DNA of 14,969 nucleotides from an uncultured Atopobiaceae bacterium (GCA_905235165.1 CAJOKK010000060.1:1-14969), one strand, 5' to 3'. Counted from the first letter of the stretch, positions 7,210-14,906 are shown. Notes: generated by a model not told the origin, from the sequence alone. Numbers and translations: made by a program.

Positions 7210-8238
7210 ATGTCTTGTTCCACCAAACCCTTCGGCACCACCGCGGACGGACGCGACGTCCAGCTCATCACCCTGACCAACTCCAACGCCATGACGGCAA
7301 CCGTAACGGACTTGGGCGCCTGCCTTGTCTCGGCATACGTTCCCACGCGTACGGGCGAGCTGATCGACGTCGTGCTTGCTCACGCAGACGTTCAGGGCTA
7401 CGAGAACAACCCCATGGGCTTTGGAGCCAGCATTGGTCGCTGCGCTAACCGCATCGCCGACGCCTCCTTCGAGCTTGACGGCAAGCAGGTCGATCTTGCG
7501 GCCAACGAGGGCAAGAACAGCCTGCACAGTGGCCCCAACATGTGGCACCAGCGCCTCTGGGACGTTATCGAGACGGGCGATGACCACGTGACCTTCGGCC
7601 TCACGAGCGAGGACGGCGACCAGGGCTTCCCCGGCAAGGCCGAGGTGCGCGCAACGTACACCCTGAGCGAGAACAACGAGCTGACGGTGCACTACGAGGT
7701 CACGCTCTCTGAGCGCAGCGTCGTGAACATGACCAACCACGTCTACTGGAACCTGAACGGCCATGCCTCGGGAGACATCCTCGGCCACCAGCTCAGCATC
7801 GATGCAGACGGTTACCTCCCCACCGACGAGGGCAACATTCCCCTGGGAGAGATCGCCAGCGTTGAGGGTACGATCTTTGACCTTCGCAACCCGCATCGCC
7901 TGGATACGCCCCTTGCGCAGTTCCCCCGAGGCTACGACAACAACTTCTGCCTGCGTGAGACCGAGGGCGTGCGCCCCTTCGCCCGACTCGTGGGTGACGA
8001 GACGGGCATCGCGCTCGAGATCTCAAGCGACTCCCCGGGCGTGCAGGTCTACCAGGCGGGCTGGCTCGACGACATGAGCGGCAAGGACGGCGCGGCCTAC
8101 GGGCAGTTCTCCGGCATCGCGCTTGAGGCCCAGATCTGGCCCGACGCCATCCATCACAGCGACTGGGCGTCTCCCATCTTTGGGCCGGAGCGACCCTTCT
8201 CGCAGACGATCGTCTTCGCCTTCTCGGTTGAGAAGTAG
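7210..8238 (+). CDS. galM: Aldose 1-epimerase (galactose mutarotase)
   Basis: This 342-residue enzyme interconverts alpha and beta anomers of aldoses such as galactose and glucose, feeding the Leloir pathway, presumably in the cytoplasm. Family active-site positions are all visible: Arg81 in GRCANRI, His106 in NSLHSG, His177 in VNMTNHVYWNL, Asp243 in YDNNF and the catalytic Glu306 in IALEAQIW. Length is typical of the family. The ATG at 7210 follows GAAAGGA with good spacing; an upstream ATG at 7174 lies too close to the inverted repeat and lacks a ribosome binding site. No other galactose genes flank it, so it seems to be a stand-alone housekeeping mutarotase. A 105-bp gap separates it from the phosphatase gene. 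Confidence 0.93.
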   Translation: MSCSTKPFGTTADGRDVQLITLTNSNAMTATVTDLGACLVSAYVPTRTGELIDVVLAHADVQGYENNPMGFGASIGRCANRIADASFELDGKQVDLAANEGKNSLHSGPNMWHQRLWDVIETGDDHVTFGLTSEDGDQGFPGKAEVRATYTLSENNELTVHYEVTLSERSVVNMTNHVYWNLNGHASGDILGHQLSIDADGYLPTDEGNIPLGEIASVEGTIFDLRNPHRLDTPLAQFPRGYDNNFCLRETEGVRPFARLVGDETGIALEISSDSPGVQVYQAGWLDDMSGKDGAAYGQFSGIALEAQIWPDAIHHSDWASPIFGPERPFSQTIVFAFSVEK

Positions 8239-8284
8239 CGCGGCGGCAGCCCTCGCCTTCTCGCCCTGCGGCGCTTGAGCGCGC

Positions 8285-8328
8285 GTGGCCCCATTTCCCA
8301 CACGAGAACTTACCTATAATGGGGCCAC
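8285..8328. promoter_or_regulatory. Perfect 11-bp inverted repeat around the promoter of the UPF0210 gene
   Basis: GTGGCCCCATT at 8285-8295 is repeated exactly in inverted orientation at 8318-8328, with 22 bases between (centre-to-centre 33 bp, about three helical turns). A consensus -10 TATAAT at 8315-8320 runs into the right arm; no good -35 is seen. The left arm lies upstream of any start from this -10, so the repeat would act at DNA level as an operator. Alternatively it is a terminator hairpin of galM, though no T-run follows. Confidence 0.5.
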
Positions 8329-8351
8329 AAAGCGCCAGATAGGAGCCCCCT

Positions 8352-9716
8352 ATGGACATCACACCGCAAGAAGTTGCCGAGACCATGGCCATGGTCTCCC
8401 AGCAAAACCTCGACCTTCGCACCATCACCATGGGCATCTCGCTCATGGGCTGCGCCGACGAGGACATGGGCCGCATGCGCACCAAGGTCTACGACCGCAT
8501 CACGCGCACGGCCGAGCACCTGGTAGAGACGGCCGACGCCCTCGAGCACGAATACGGCATCCCCATCGCCAACAAGCGCGTCTCGGTGACGCCCATCGCC
8601 CAGATCGCCGCCGCCTGCCCCGACCAGGACCTCTCCCCGCTCGCCGTCACGCTCGACAAGGCGGCCGAAACCCTGGGCATCGACTTCCTTGGCGGCTTCT
8701 CCGCCCTCGTCCAGAAGGGCATGGGCAACGCCGACCGCCGTCTCATCAACTCGATCCCGACGGCCCTGGCCACGACCGAGCGCGTCTGCTCGAGCGTCAA
8801 CGTGGCCTCCACGCGTGCCGGCATCAACATGGATGCCGTCCTGCTCATGGCCCAGACCATCGTCGAGACGGCCCAGCGCACCATCGAGCGCGACTGCTGC
8901 GGTGCCGCCAAGCTCGTGGTCTTTGCCAACATGGTGGAGGACTCGCCCTTCATGGCCGGCGCCATCCACGGCTCGGGCGAGGCGGACGCCGTCATCAACG
9001 TGGGCGTGAGCGGCCCGGGCGTCATGGCGGCGGCCCTGCGCCACCTGCCCAAGGACGCCTCCCTCATGGATGTTGCCGAGAAGATCAAGGAGACCGCCTT
9101 CAAGATCACCCGCGCCGGCGAGCTCATGAGCCGCGAGGCCTCGCGTCGCCTCGGCGTGGAGAAGGGCATCGTCGACCTCTCGCTGGCACCCACCCCCGCT
9201 GCCGGCGACTCGGTGGCCGAGATCCTCGAGATCATCGGTGTGGGCCGCACGGGCGGTCCCGGCACCACCTGCGCGCTCGCCCTACTCAATGACGCCGTCA
9301 AGAAGGGCGGCGTCATGGCCAGCTCGAGCGTGGGTGGCCTCTCCGGCGCCTTCATCCCCGTCTCTGAGGACGCGGGCATGATCCGCGCCACCGAGGAGGG
9401 CGCACTGACCCTCGAGAAGCTCGAGGCCATGACCAGTGTCTGCTCCGTCGGCCTGGACATGATCGCCGTTCCCGGCAACACCACCGCCGAGACAATTGCT
9501 GGCCTCATCGCCGACGAGATGGCCATCGGCGTCATCAACACCAAGACCACGGCCGTGCGTGTGATCCCCGCCATCGGCCACGAGGTGGGCGACACGCTGG
9601 AGTTTGGTGGCCTGCTCGGCACCGCGCCGGTCATGCCGATCAACACCTTCGCCGGCGAGGTCTTGGCACATCGCGGCGGCCGCTTCCCCGCCCCGCTCAA
9701 CTCCCTCAAGAACTAG
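8352..9716 (+). CDS. UPF0210 / PFL-family (DUF711) protein
   Basis: The 454-residue protein matches the full length of the UPF0210 family (often labelled PFL family protein) with no truncation. Recognisable stretches are the N-terminal TITMGISLMGCAD, the central GIDFLGGFSALVQKGM and SVNVASTRAGINMDAV, the glycine-rich VGRTGGPGTTCALAL, and the C-terminal VIPAIGHEVGD and FGGLLGTAPVMPIN. The ATG at 8352 follows AGGAG by 6 bases. No signal peptide or membrane segment is evident. The biochemical role is unknown. In many genomes a small ACT-domain protein (UPF0237) lies directly upstream; none is present here, where galM is the upstream neighbour. It is probably a single-gene transcript between its own promoter and the terminator at 9740-9778. 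Confidence 0.9.
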   Translation: MDITPQEVAETMAMVSQQNLDLRTITMGISLMGCADEDMGRMRTKVYDRITRTAEHLVETADALEHEYGIPIANKRVSVTPIAQIAAACPDQDLSPLAVTLDKAAETLGIDFLGGFSALVQKGMGNADRRLINSIPTALATTERVCSSVNVASTRAGINMDAVLLMAQTIVETAQRTIERDCCGAAKLVVFANMVEDSPFMAGAIHGSGEADAVINVGVSGPGVMAAALRHLPKDASLMDVAEKIKETAFKITRAGELMSREASRRLGVEKGIVDLSLAPTPAAGDSVAEILEIIGVGRTGGPGTTCALALLNDAVKKGGVMASSSVGGLSGAFIPVSEDAGMIRATEEGALTLEKLEAMTSVCSVGLDMIAVPGNTTAETIAGLIADEMAIGVINTKTTAVRVIPAIGHEVGDTLEFGGLLGTAPVMPINTFAGEVLAHRGGRFPAPLNSLKN

Positions 9717-9730
9717 CGCAGACCCAAACG

Positions 9731-9785
9731 AGAAAAACAGGCGCGGCCGCGCAGGGACATCCCCTGTGCAGCCGCGCCGTTCTTA
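9731..9785. terminator. Bidirectional Rho-independent terminator between the UPF0210 gene and murB
   Basis: Arms GGCGCGGC (9740-9747) and GCCGCGCC (9771-9778) enclose a second 8-bp stem (9749-9756 with 9762-9769, one G-T pair) and a five-base loop. AAAAA precedes the stem (9733-9737), which becomes a U-run for murB transcripts. GTTCTTAT follows it for plus-strand transcripts. It sits exactly between two convergent genes. Confidence 0.85.
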
Positions 9786-9814
9786 TCGAAAGCGTCCTTG
9801 CTCGCCGTTCGCGC

Positions 9815-10738
9815 TTAGCCCAGGAAGCGCACCTCAGGCTCAAGACGCACGCCAAACTGGCGCTCCACCTCGTCCTGCACGTGCTCGATGACGGCATGGA
9901 CGTCAGCCGCCGTGGCGTCGCCCACGTTGACCACGAAGCCCGCGTGCTTCTTCGAGACGGCCGCACCGCCCGACTGCCAGCCCTTGAGGCCCGCGTCGGA
10001 GATGAGCGCGCCGGCGAAGTGGCCCTCGGGACGCTTGAAGGTCGAGCCGGCGCTGGGCAGCTCGAGCGGCTGCTTCTCCTCGCGGCGCTGGGTGAGATCG
10101 TCCATCGTGGCGCGAATCTCCTCCGGGTCGCCCTTCTTCAGCTCGAAGGTCGCGCTCAGGACCACCATGCCCTCGTCGGCAATGCGGCTCTTGCGGTAGC
10201 CAAGGTTGAGGTCTTCAACGCCGATCGTCTCGAGCTCGCCGTCGGTCGTGAGCACACGCACGCTCTTGAGCACGTCGGCGATGCAGCCGTCGTAGGCACC
10301 GGCGTTCATGTAGCAGGCGCCGCCGATGGAGCCGGGAATGCCGCAGGCGAACTCGAGGCCAGAGAGGCCGAGCTCGCAGGCCATCTCAGAGGCGTCACCC
10401 AGGCCCACACCGGCCTGGCAGCACATCTGCTTGCCATCCGTCGTCACGTTGATGAGGCCCTCGGTCAGCGAGACGATCACGCCTCGGTAACCCTCGTCAG
10501 AGACGAGCAGGTCAGAGCCACAGCCAAGAATGAAGGTCGGCGCGTCTGCCTCGCGGCAGGCCGCGAGCACGGAGGCAACCTCCTCTGGGTCATCGGGCGT
10601 CACGAAGATGTCGGCAGGGCCGCCGATCTCGAAGGTGGTGTGGTCGCGCATGGGCTCGTCGAGCAGCACGTTATCCTCGCCCACGATCTGGACGAGACGC
10701 TGCGCGAGACTTGCTTTATCAAAACCGGTGCTGGACAT
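9815..10738 (-). CDS. murB: UDP-N-acetylenolpyruvoylglucosamine reductase
   Basis: This 307-residue FAD enzyme reduces UDP-GlcNAc-enolpyruvate to UDP-MurNAc with NADPH in cytoplasmic peptidoglycan precursor synthesis. The FAD-binding domain shows GGPADIFV (39-46), LGCGSDLLVSDEGYRG (71-86) and GIPGSIGGACYMNAGAY (133-149). The C-terminal domain has YRKS (181-184), the proton-donor serine in SAGSTFKRP (Ser232) and the C-terminal catalytic glutamate in PEVRFLG (Glu302). Its length and form fit the shorter type II MurB. The open frame extends upstream to 11017, but the ATG at 10738 is preceded by AAGGAG with 9-base spacing and starts exactly where homology should begin; the extension overlaps another gene. 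A 55-bp gap separates it from the upstream small gene on the same strand, so the two may be co-transcribed. Confidence 0.95.
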   Translation of the reverse strand: MSSTGFDKASLAQRLVQIVGEDNVLLDEPMRDHTTFEIGGPADIFVTPDDPEEVASVLAACREADAPTFILGCGSDLLVSDEGYRGVIVSLTEGLINVTTDGKQMCCQAGVGLGDASEMACELGLSGLEFACGIPGSIGGACYMNAGAYDGCIADVLKSVRVLTTDGELETIGVEDLNLGYRKSRIADEGMVVLSATFELKKGDPEEIRATMDDLTQRREEKQPLELPSAGSTFKRPEGHFAGALISDAGLKGWQSGGAAVSKKHAGFVVNVGDATAADVHAVIEHVQDEVERQFGVRLEPEVRFLG

Positions 10739-10793
10739 ATCTCTTCTCTCCTTGGTATGTCTCACTACGGTGGCAGACAGTGTAGCGCATAGC

Positions 10794-11090
10794 CTAGGTC
10801 TCGCGGGGATGCGAGGTAAGGTGCCAGCCGCCGCAGAATTCGCAACGATAGCACGAGAGCCCCGTACGACCATGCTCGGCACAGGCCTGAATGGTGTCCT
10901 CAGCCTCGGCGCGCGAATCGTAGCGCTGCTTCGATTCGCAGGACTTCTTGCGATACGCCGCCTCCCGGCGCTGGTCAAGGGTGCCTTGCGCTGACCCGAA
11001 ACGCCGACAGGACGCATCGAGGTCGCTCGACAGACCGGCCTTGAACTCCTCGACCTGACGCTTGCGAGCAGAGCGCTTCCTGCTGGTCAT
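10794..11090 (-). CDS. Small conserved basic protein with a C-terminal zinc-ribbon-like motif
   Basis: The 98-residue protein has an arginine/lysine-rich N-terminus (TSRKRSARKRQ), a charged helical middle with AYRKKSCESKQRYDSRAEAE, and a C-terminal SCYRCEFCGGWHLTSHP. The C-x2-C-x2-C-x3-H spacing suggests a small metal-binding knuckle, completed perhaps by a second histidine or Cys51/Cys69. Similar short CGGWH proteins occur across actinobacteria and their phages, but I cannot assign a function; nucleic-acid binding is a guess from the charge. The ATG at 11090 follows GAAGGG by 6 bases. It lies upstream of murB on the same strand and diverges from the riboflavin operon. Confidence 0.72.
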   Translation of the reverse strand: MTSRKRSARKRQVEEFKAGLSSDLDASCRRFGSAQGTLDQRREAAYRKKSCESKQRYDSRAEAEDTIQACAEHGRTGLSCYRCEFCGGWHLTSHPRET

Positions 11091-11188
11091 GAGACACCCT
11101 TCTAGCTTAAAATACCTGCTTAGAGTGTATCTGAGTCACCGATGCCACATGTGACTTACACAGATGGTGCGTCGAGGCATTTATGGGA

Positions 11189-11202
11189 AGTGAGTGCTCA
11201 CT
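11189..11202. promoter_or_regulatory. Operator-like palindrome in the ribU promoter region
   Basis: AGTGAG-TG-CTCACT is a 14-bp inverted repeat with 6-bp arms. It lies about 12 bases upstream of the extended -10 at 11212-11220, overlapping where a -35 would be. The site has the look of a TetR-type operator but does not match the TGTG-N8-CACA pair at the tetR promoter. It could regulate ribU or the divergent small gene. Confidence 0.3.
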
Positions 11203-11211
11203 CCACTTTCG

Positions 11212-11220
11212 TGCTATCCT
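11212..11220 (+). promoter_or_regulatory. Predicted extended -10 promoter of the ribU operon
   Basis: TGCTATCCT forms an extended -10. A start near 11227 would place the transcript 5' end about 8 bases ahead of the riboswitch P1 helix, which is a sensible arrangement. The -35 is poorly conserved. Confidence 0.45.
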
Positions 11221-11234
11221 CGCTCACCGACATA

Positions 11235-11366
11235 GTTTCAGGGCGGGGTGCAATTCCCCACTGGCGGTGTTGGGGCGCGTCCCCTGAGTCCGCGAGCCGC
11301 GATGGCGGCCGATCTGGCGAGAATCCAGAACCAACGGTGATAGTCCGGATGGAAGAAACGAAAGGA
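11235..11366 (+). promoter_or_regulatory. FMN riboswitch (RFN element) controlling ribU
   Basis: All landmark segments of the RFN element occur in order: AGGGCGGGGTG with ATTCCCCACTGGCGGT (11240-11268), GAGTCCGCGAGC (11286-11297, canonical AGCCCGCGAGC), GAGAATCCAGAACC and ACGGTGATAGTCCGGATGG (11319-11352). P1 can form from GTTTC at 11235-11239 with GAAAC at 11355-11359. The RibU ribosome binding site AAAGGAG starts at 11361, directly after P1, and no terminator with a U-run lies between aptamer and gene. Translational control by FMN is therefore the likely mechanism. It identifies the downstream transporter as a riboflavin importer. Confidence 0.93.
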
Positions 11367-11372
11367 GCCGTC

Positions 11373-11948
11373 ATGGCCACCACCATCAATCGTCACGATA
11401 CCCACTCCACTACCGCAGAGGGCGCCTGGTCGACCAAACGCATCGCCGTCACCGCGCTGTTCTGCGCCGTCTCCGCCATCTGCACCCTCTTCATCTCCTT
11501 CCCCATCATTCCGGGCGTGACCTTCCTCAAGTACGACCCCTCCGGCATCTCGGCCCTTATCGCGGGATTTGCCTATGGCCCCACCACGGGACTCATCGTC
11601 TCGATCCTTCCCTACCTAATCCATCTCGGCACCGAGGGCGGCGTCTATGGCACCATCATGGCCATTCTTGCCACGGCCTCCCTCACGCTGCCCGCATCGC
11701 TCGTCTACCAGCGCAAGCCCACTATGAGCGGCGCCATTCTTGGCATGGCAATCGGCGCCGTCGTGTGCCTCGCCTGCTGCATCCTTGGCAACCTTATCGT
11801 CACGCCCATCTACATGGGCGCCCCGCGCGAGGCCGTCGTTGCCATGATCGTGCCGGCGCTGCTCCCCTTCAACCTGGTGAAGATCCTCATCAACTGCGTC
11901 GTGACCTTCTTCGTCTATAAGCCCATCTCCAAGGCCCTCGAGGACTAA
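11373..11948 (+). CDS. ribU: Riboflavin ECF transporter substrate-binding S component
   Basis: This 191-residue membrane protein binds riboflavin for uptake by an energy-coupling factor transporter. It has about six hydrophobic segments after a polar N-terminus. It shows the RibU-typical FLKYDPSGISALIAGFAYGP (51-70), in which the KYD-x-S-x-I-x-AL pattern is characteristic, and an AxxxA motif (Ala28/Ala32) in the first helix, the usual contact with EcfT. The ATG at 11373 follows AAAGGAG by 5 bases; the open frame upstream runs through the riboswitch and is not coding. Its FMN riboswitch supports the riboflavin assignment. The ATPase gene follows after only 5 bases, so ribU, ecfA and ecfT form one operon. 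Confidence 0.93.
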   Translation: MATTINRHDTHSTTAEGAWSTKRIAVTALFCAVSAICTLFISFPIIPGVTFLKYDPSGISALIAGFAYGPTTGLIVSILPYLIHLGTEGGVYGTIMAILATASLTLPASLVYQRKPTMSGAILGMAIGAVVCLACCILGNLIVTPIYMGAPREAVVAMIVPALLPFNLVKILINCVVTFFVYKPISKALED

Positions 11949-11953
11949 CGGCC

Positions 11954-13744
11954 ATGGCCGCCACGGGCCAAAGAGCGAGCGAGGACGCCGTCGAGAAGGA
12001 CGACATCGTCTGCCTTGATGGCGTTACCTTGCGCTATGGGCGCGGCGAGAGCGTCTTCACGGCGCTCGACAACGTGACGCTGCGCATTCCGCGCGGGCAG
12101 CGCGTTTGCGTGCTGGGGCCCAACGGATCGGGCAAGTCGACCCTCGCCTCGGTCATCTGCGGCCTGCTCGCACCCGACGAGGGCAGGGTCTCGCTCGTGG
12201 GCGAGGCGGTCTTGGGGGATGAGGGCGTTGACTTTGAGGCCTACCAGCGCGCCCGTCGCAAGGTCGGCCTCGTTTTCCAGAATCCCGACGACCAGATGGT
12301 CACCTCCGTTGTTGAGGAGGACGTGGCCTTCGGACCCGAGAACCTCTGCCTCACGCCGGAGCAGATCGAGCACCGCGTGCGACGCGAGCTTGCGCGCGTT
12401 GCCCTGAGCGACCGCGCGCACGACAACCCGGCCAACCTTTCTGGTGGACAGAAGCAGCGCGTGGCGATTGCCGGCGCACTGGCCATGGAGCCGCGCGTGC
12501 TCGTGCTTGACGAGCCGGGCGCCCTTCTCGACGTGCGCGGCAGGCGCGGCATCATGCGCGTGATGGGCGAGCTGCACGAGATAGGTTGCACAATCGTGCA
12601 CATCACGCACTTCATGGACGAGGCGCTTGAGGCGGACCGCGTGCTGGTGCTCGACCGCGGACGCATCGTGCTCGACGGCAGCCCGCAGGAGGTCTTCTCC
12701 CATGGCGAGCTGCTGTTCTCACTTGGGCTCGACCTCCCCTTTGCCGCGCGCCTTGCGCAGGCGCTGCGCGGGCGAGGGCTTGACCTTCCGCTTACCTGCG
12801 ATGACGAAGAGCTGCTGGGGGCCCTGGCAAGGGTGGAGAAGGACAGGGACAAGAGCGGCTCCGAGCTTGCGCGCCGGCTTGGGCAGCGCGACCGGGCCAG
12901 CAATCCGGCAGGCCCGCATGTCCGTGCCGAGCAGGTGTTCTTCTCCCACCGCGAGGGAGAAGAACGGCCGGCCCTGCGCGACATCTCCTTTGACATCGAA
13001 CCGGGAAGCTCGGTTGCCATCATCGGGCAGACCGGCTCCGGCAAGACGACGCTCGTGCGCCTGCTGTGCGCCCTTGCGGTTCCCGACCGTGGGCGCGTTC
13101 TTATCGGTGACCTTGATAGCTCCAAGAAGAAGGAACGCCGTCGCCTCCATGGCACCATCGGCTACGTGATGCAGCATCCCGAACGGCAGCTCTTTGCCGA
13201 GACCGTGCTGGAGGACGTTGCCTTCGGCCCCCGTAACCTCGGGCTTTCAGGCGAGGAGCTTTCGAAGCGCTGTAGCGACGCGCTGGCCCTTGTAGGCCTG
13301 AGCGGCAAGGAGAAGGCCTCGCCCTTCAAGCTTTCCGGAGGGCAGCAGCGCCTGTGCGCCATCGCCGGCATCCTCGCCATGGACCCCCAGACCATCGTGC
13401 TCGACGAGCCCACCGCCGGACTCGACCCACGCGGACGCGAGCAGGTTGAGGGCCTACTCAACGATGTTCACCAGCGCGGGGTTACCACCATCCGGGTGAC
13501 GCACTCCATGGACGAGGCGGCCAGCTGCGAACACGTCATCGTGCTTTCAAACGCGGAACTTCTGTTGCAGGGAAGGCCGGATGAGGTCTTCTCCCCTGAG
13601 CACGAGGCGCTCCTTCACGATGCGGGCCTGGGCCTGCCCGAAGCGCTGCGCTATGCCATGCGACTGGGGCTTGAGGAGCGTCCACTGACGCTTGATGAGC
13701 TGGTTGACCTGCTTGCTCCCGCCAGCGAAGGGGAGGTGGGCTGA
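11954..13744 (+). CDS. ECF transporter ATPase with two fused ABC domains
   Basis: The 596-residue protein fuses the two cytoplasmic ATPases of an ECF importer. Domain 1 (about 17-265): Walker A GPNGSGKST 55-63, Q-loop Gln109, signature LSGGQ 162-166, Walker B VLVLDE 182-187, His219. Domain 2 (about 322-560): Walker A GQTGSGKTT 358-366, Gln407, LSGGQ 460-464, Walker B IVLDE 481-485, His517. All catalytic residues are present, so both sites look competent. Domain 1 has DEPGALLD where most relatives have DEPTxxLD. A charged linker (about 266-321) joins the halves. The start is 5 bases after ribU; the GAGGA ribosome binding site overlaps the ribU end. The stop overlaps the ecfT start by one base (TGATG). 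Separate EcfA1/EcfA2 are more usual; fused forms are known, for example in YkoD. Confidence 0.93.
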   Translation: MAATGQRASEDAVEKDDIVCLDGVTLRYGRGESVFTALDNVTLRIPRGQRVCVLGPNGSGKSTLASVICGLLAPDEGRVSLVGEAVLGDEGVDFEAYQRARRKVGLVFQNPDDQMVTSVVEEDVAFGPENLCLTPEQIEHRVRRELARVALSDRAHDNPANLSGGQKQRVAIAGALAMEPRVLVLDEPGALLDVRGRRGIMRVMGELHEIGCTIVHITHFMDEALEADRVLVLDRGRIVLDGSPQEVFSHGELLFSLGLDLPFAARLAQALRGRGLDLPLTCDDEELLGALARVEKDRDKSGSELARRLGQRDRASNPAGPHVRAEQVFFSHREGEERPALRDISFDIEPGSSVAIIGQTGSGKTTLVRLLCALAVPDRGRVLIGDLDSSKKKERRRLHGTIGYVMQHPERQLFAETVLEDVAFGPRNLGLSGEELSKRCSDALALVGLSGKEKASPFKLSGGQQRLCAIAGILAMDPQTIVLDEPTAGLDPRGREQVEGLLNDVHQRGVTTIRVTHSMDEAASCEHVIVLSNAELLLQGRPDEVFSPEHEALLHDAGLGLPEALRYAMRLGLEERPLTLDELVDLLAPASEGEVG

Positions 13745-14538
13745 TGGCCTTCAAACTCTCCATGGGCGAGTACTGGCCTGGGGATTCGCTACTCCATCGC
13801 ATGGATCCACGGGCGAAGATCGCCTGCTCGCTGGTGCTCATGCTGTCCGTCTTCTTTGTGAGGACCTTCGAACAGCTTGCCCTCAGCTGGGCTGTCTCGC
13901 TGGTGCTCATCATGCTCTCCCGCGTGCCCGTCAAGAAGGTGCTCGAATCCCTGCGGCCTTTGGCACTCATGCTGATGCTGCTGAGCGTGTGCAACCTCTT
14001 GCTCATCCGCACGGGAACCGTGCTCGTGGCCCTCGGGCCACTCGTGATCACCACGGATGGCTTGTGGGGTTCCATCCTGTTTTCCCTGCGCCTCATCTCG
14101 GGCGTGGTCGCAGCTGCGCTGCTTCTGCTCACCACCACGCCCACGCAGCTTACCGATGCCTTCGACGCCCTGCTCAACCCCCTGTCGCGCATTGGCCTGC
14201 ACGGACACGAGCTTGCGATGGTCTTCTCACTTATGCTGAGGTTCATCCCCACCCTAGCCGACGAGGCCGAAGCCCTTATCGACGCCCAAACGACGCGAGG
14301 CGCATCACTTTACGAGGGCTCGCCGATACGTCGCATCAAAGCGGTCATACCCATTGTGGTTGCGCTGATTGCCAATGGCCTCAGACATGCCAGCAACCTC
14401 TCGCGCGCCCTTGACGCCCGCTGCTATGAGGGCGGAGCAGCAAGAAGCCAGTGGCATCCCCTTCGCATGCAGGCAAAAGACTGGCTGGCTATGGGCCTGG
14501 CCCTCGTCTACACCGTCGCTCTGGCCCTGCTTTCCTAG
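13744..14538 (+). CDS. ecfT: ECF transporter transmembrane T component
   Basis: The 264-residue membrane protein couples the ATPases to the S component. Hydrophobic segments lie at about 26-60, 71-100, 110-131 and 245-263. Between them is a cytoplasmic part with the two short arginine motifs that dock on the ATPase: TTRGAS (Arg185) and DARCYEGG (Arg226). These are slightly degenerate forms of the canonical Ala-Arg-Gly. The conserved N-terminal segment HRMDPRAKI (18-26) is also typical. Its ATG shares a base with the ecfA stop and is preceded by GGGGAGG, so the genes are translationally coupled. It closes the ribU operon; no clear intrinsic terminator follows, though the palindrome at 14561-14627 might serve. 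Confidence 0.93.
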   Translation: MAFKLSMGEYWPGDSLLHRMDPRAKIACSLVLMLSVFFVRTFEQLALSWAVSLVLIMLSRVPVKKVLESLRPLALMLMLLSVCNLLLIRTGTVLVALGPLVITTDGLWGSILFSLRLISGVVAAALLLLTTTPTQLTDAFDALLNPLSRIGLHGHELAMVFSLMLRFIPTLADEAEALIDAQTTRGASLYEGSPIRRIKAVIPIVVALIANGLRHASNLSRALDARCYEGGAARSQWHPLRMQAKDWLAMGLALVYTVALALLS

Positions 14539-14560
14539 GACGACATCTGCCGCCGCGTCC

Positions 14561-14627
14561 CCTTGGTCTACCAGCCATTTTGTGACAAAACGAGGCCGGA
14601 AATGTCACTATTTGGTTGGTCCCCAGG
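14561..14627. repeat. Palindrome D: nested inverted repeat downstream of ecfT, single copy
   Basis: Arms ACCAGCCA (14570-14577) and TGGTTGGT (14613-14620, one G-T pair) enclose a TTTT/TATT internal loop, then GTGACA/TGTCAC (14582-14587, 14603-14608). The outermost CCTTGG/CCAGG pair is weaker. The plan of outer arm, symmetric loop and inner arm is the same as in the other repeats. No second copy is in the window. It could be the ecfT terminator, but it lacks a trailing T-run. Confidence 0.5.
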
Positions 14628-14680
14628 AGCCTCTGCACTATGTGTGGGCAAAGGTCGTGCGCAAGGCCGGGCCCGAATTA

Positions 14681-14764
14681 CGGACTTGGGCGGCTCCGGC
14701 CGTTGGAGTCCGCGAAAACGCTGCTCGAATTACGGACTTGGGCGGCCACGGCCGTCGGAGTCCG
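14681..14764. repeat. Repeat family B: two nested palindromes at 52-bp period
   Basis: Copies lie at 14681-14712 and 14733-14764. Each has arms CGGACT/AGTCCG, a four-base symmetric internal loop (TGGG against TTGG or TCGG), inner arms CGGC/GCCG and a four-base centre that varies (TCCG, CACG). CGAATTA precedes both copies. The offset between copies is exactly 52 bases. Confidence 0.8.
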
Positions 14765-14804
14765 CAAACCCGACTCGCGAGAGGTGCCGCCTATTCTTAC
14801 TAGT

Positions 14805-14904
14805 TGCCGGTAAGTTGGAGAAAATGGCGCTTATAACTCCAACTTTGCGGCACCGCTGCCGGTAAGTTGGAGAAAAGGGGCCCCGCAATCACAACTTTGC
14901 GGCA
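14805..14904. repeat. Repeat family C: two nested palindromes at 52-bp period
   Basis: Copies lie at 14805-14852 and 14857-14904, each 48 bp with a 4-bp spacer. Outer arms are TGCCG/CGGCA, then a GT/TG mismatch pair, then AAGTTGGAG paired with CTCCAACTT. In the second copy the inner right arm has decayed to CAACTT. The loop sequence differs between copies. The offset is again exactly 52 bases. Confidence 0.8.
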
Positions 14905-14906
14905 TG

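Noticed and set aside
8489..9709. 406-residue minus-strand open frame opposite the UPF0210 gene
   Set aside because: Shadow frame rich in Ser/Ala/Met/Arg with no domain pattern and no ribosome binding site; the plus-strand gene explains the region.
11129..11165. Inverted repeat AGTCAC/GTGACT upstream of ribU
   Set aside because: Six-base arms with an asymmetric extension (ATCTG/CAGAT); plausible by chance in a divergent AT-richer region and not tied to any promoter.
14563..14865. Small plus-strand open frames downstream of ecfT
   Set aside because: They run through the palindromic repeats, lack ribosome binding sites and have no protein-like composition.
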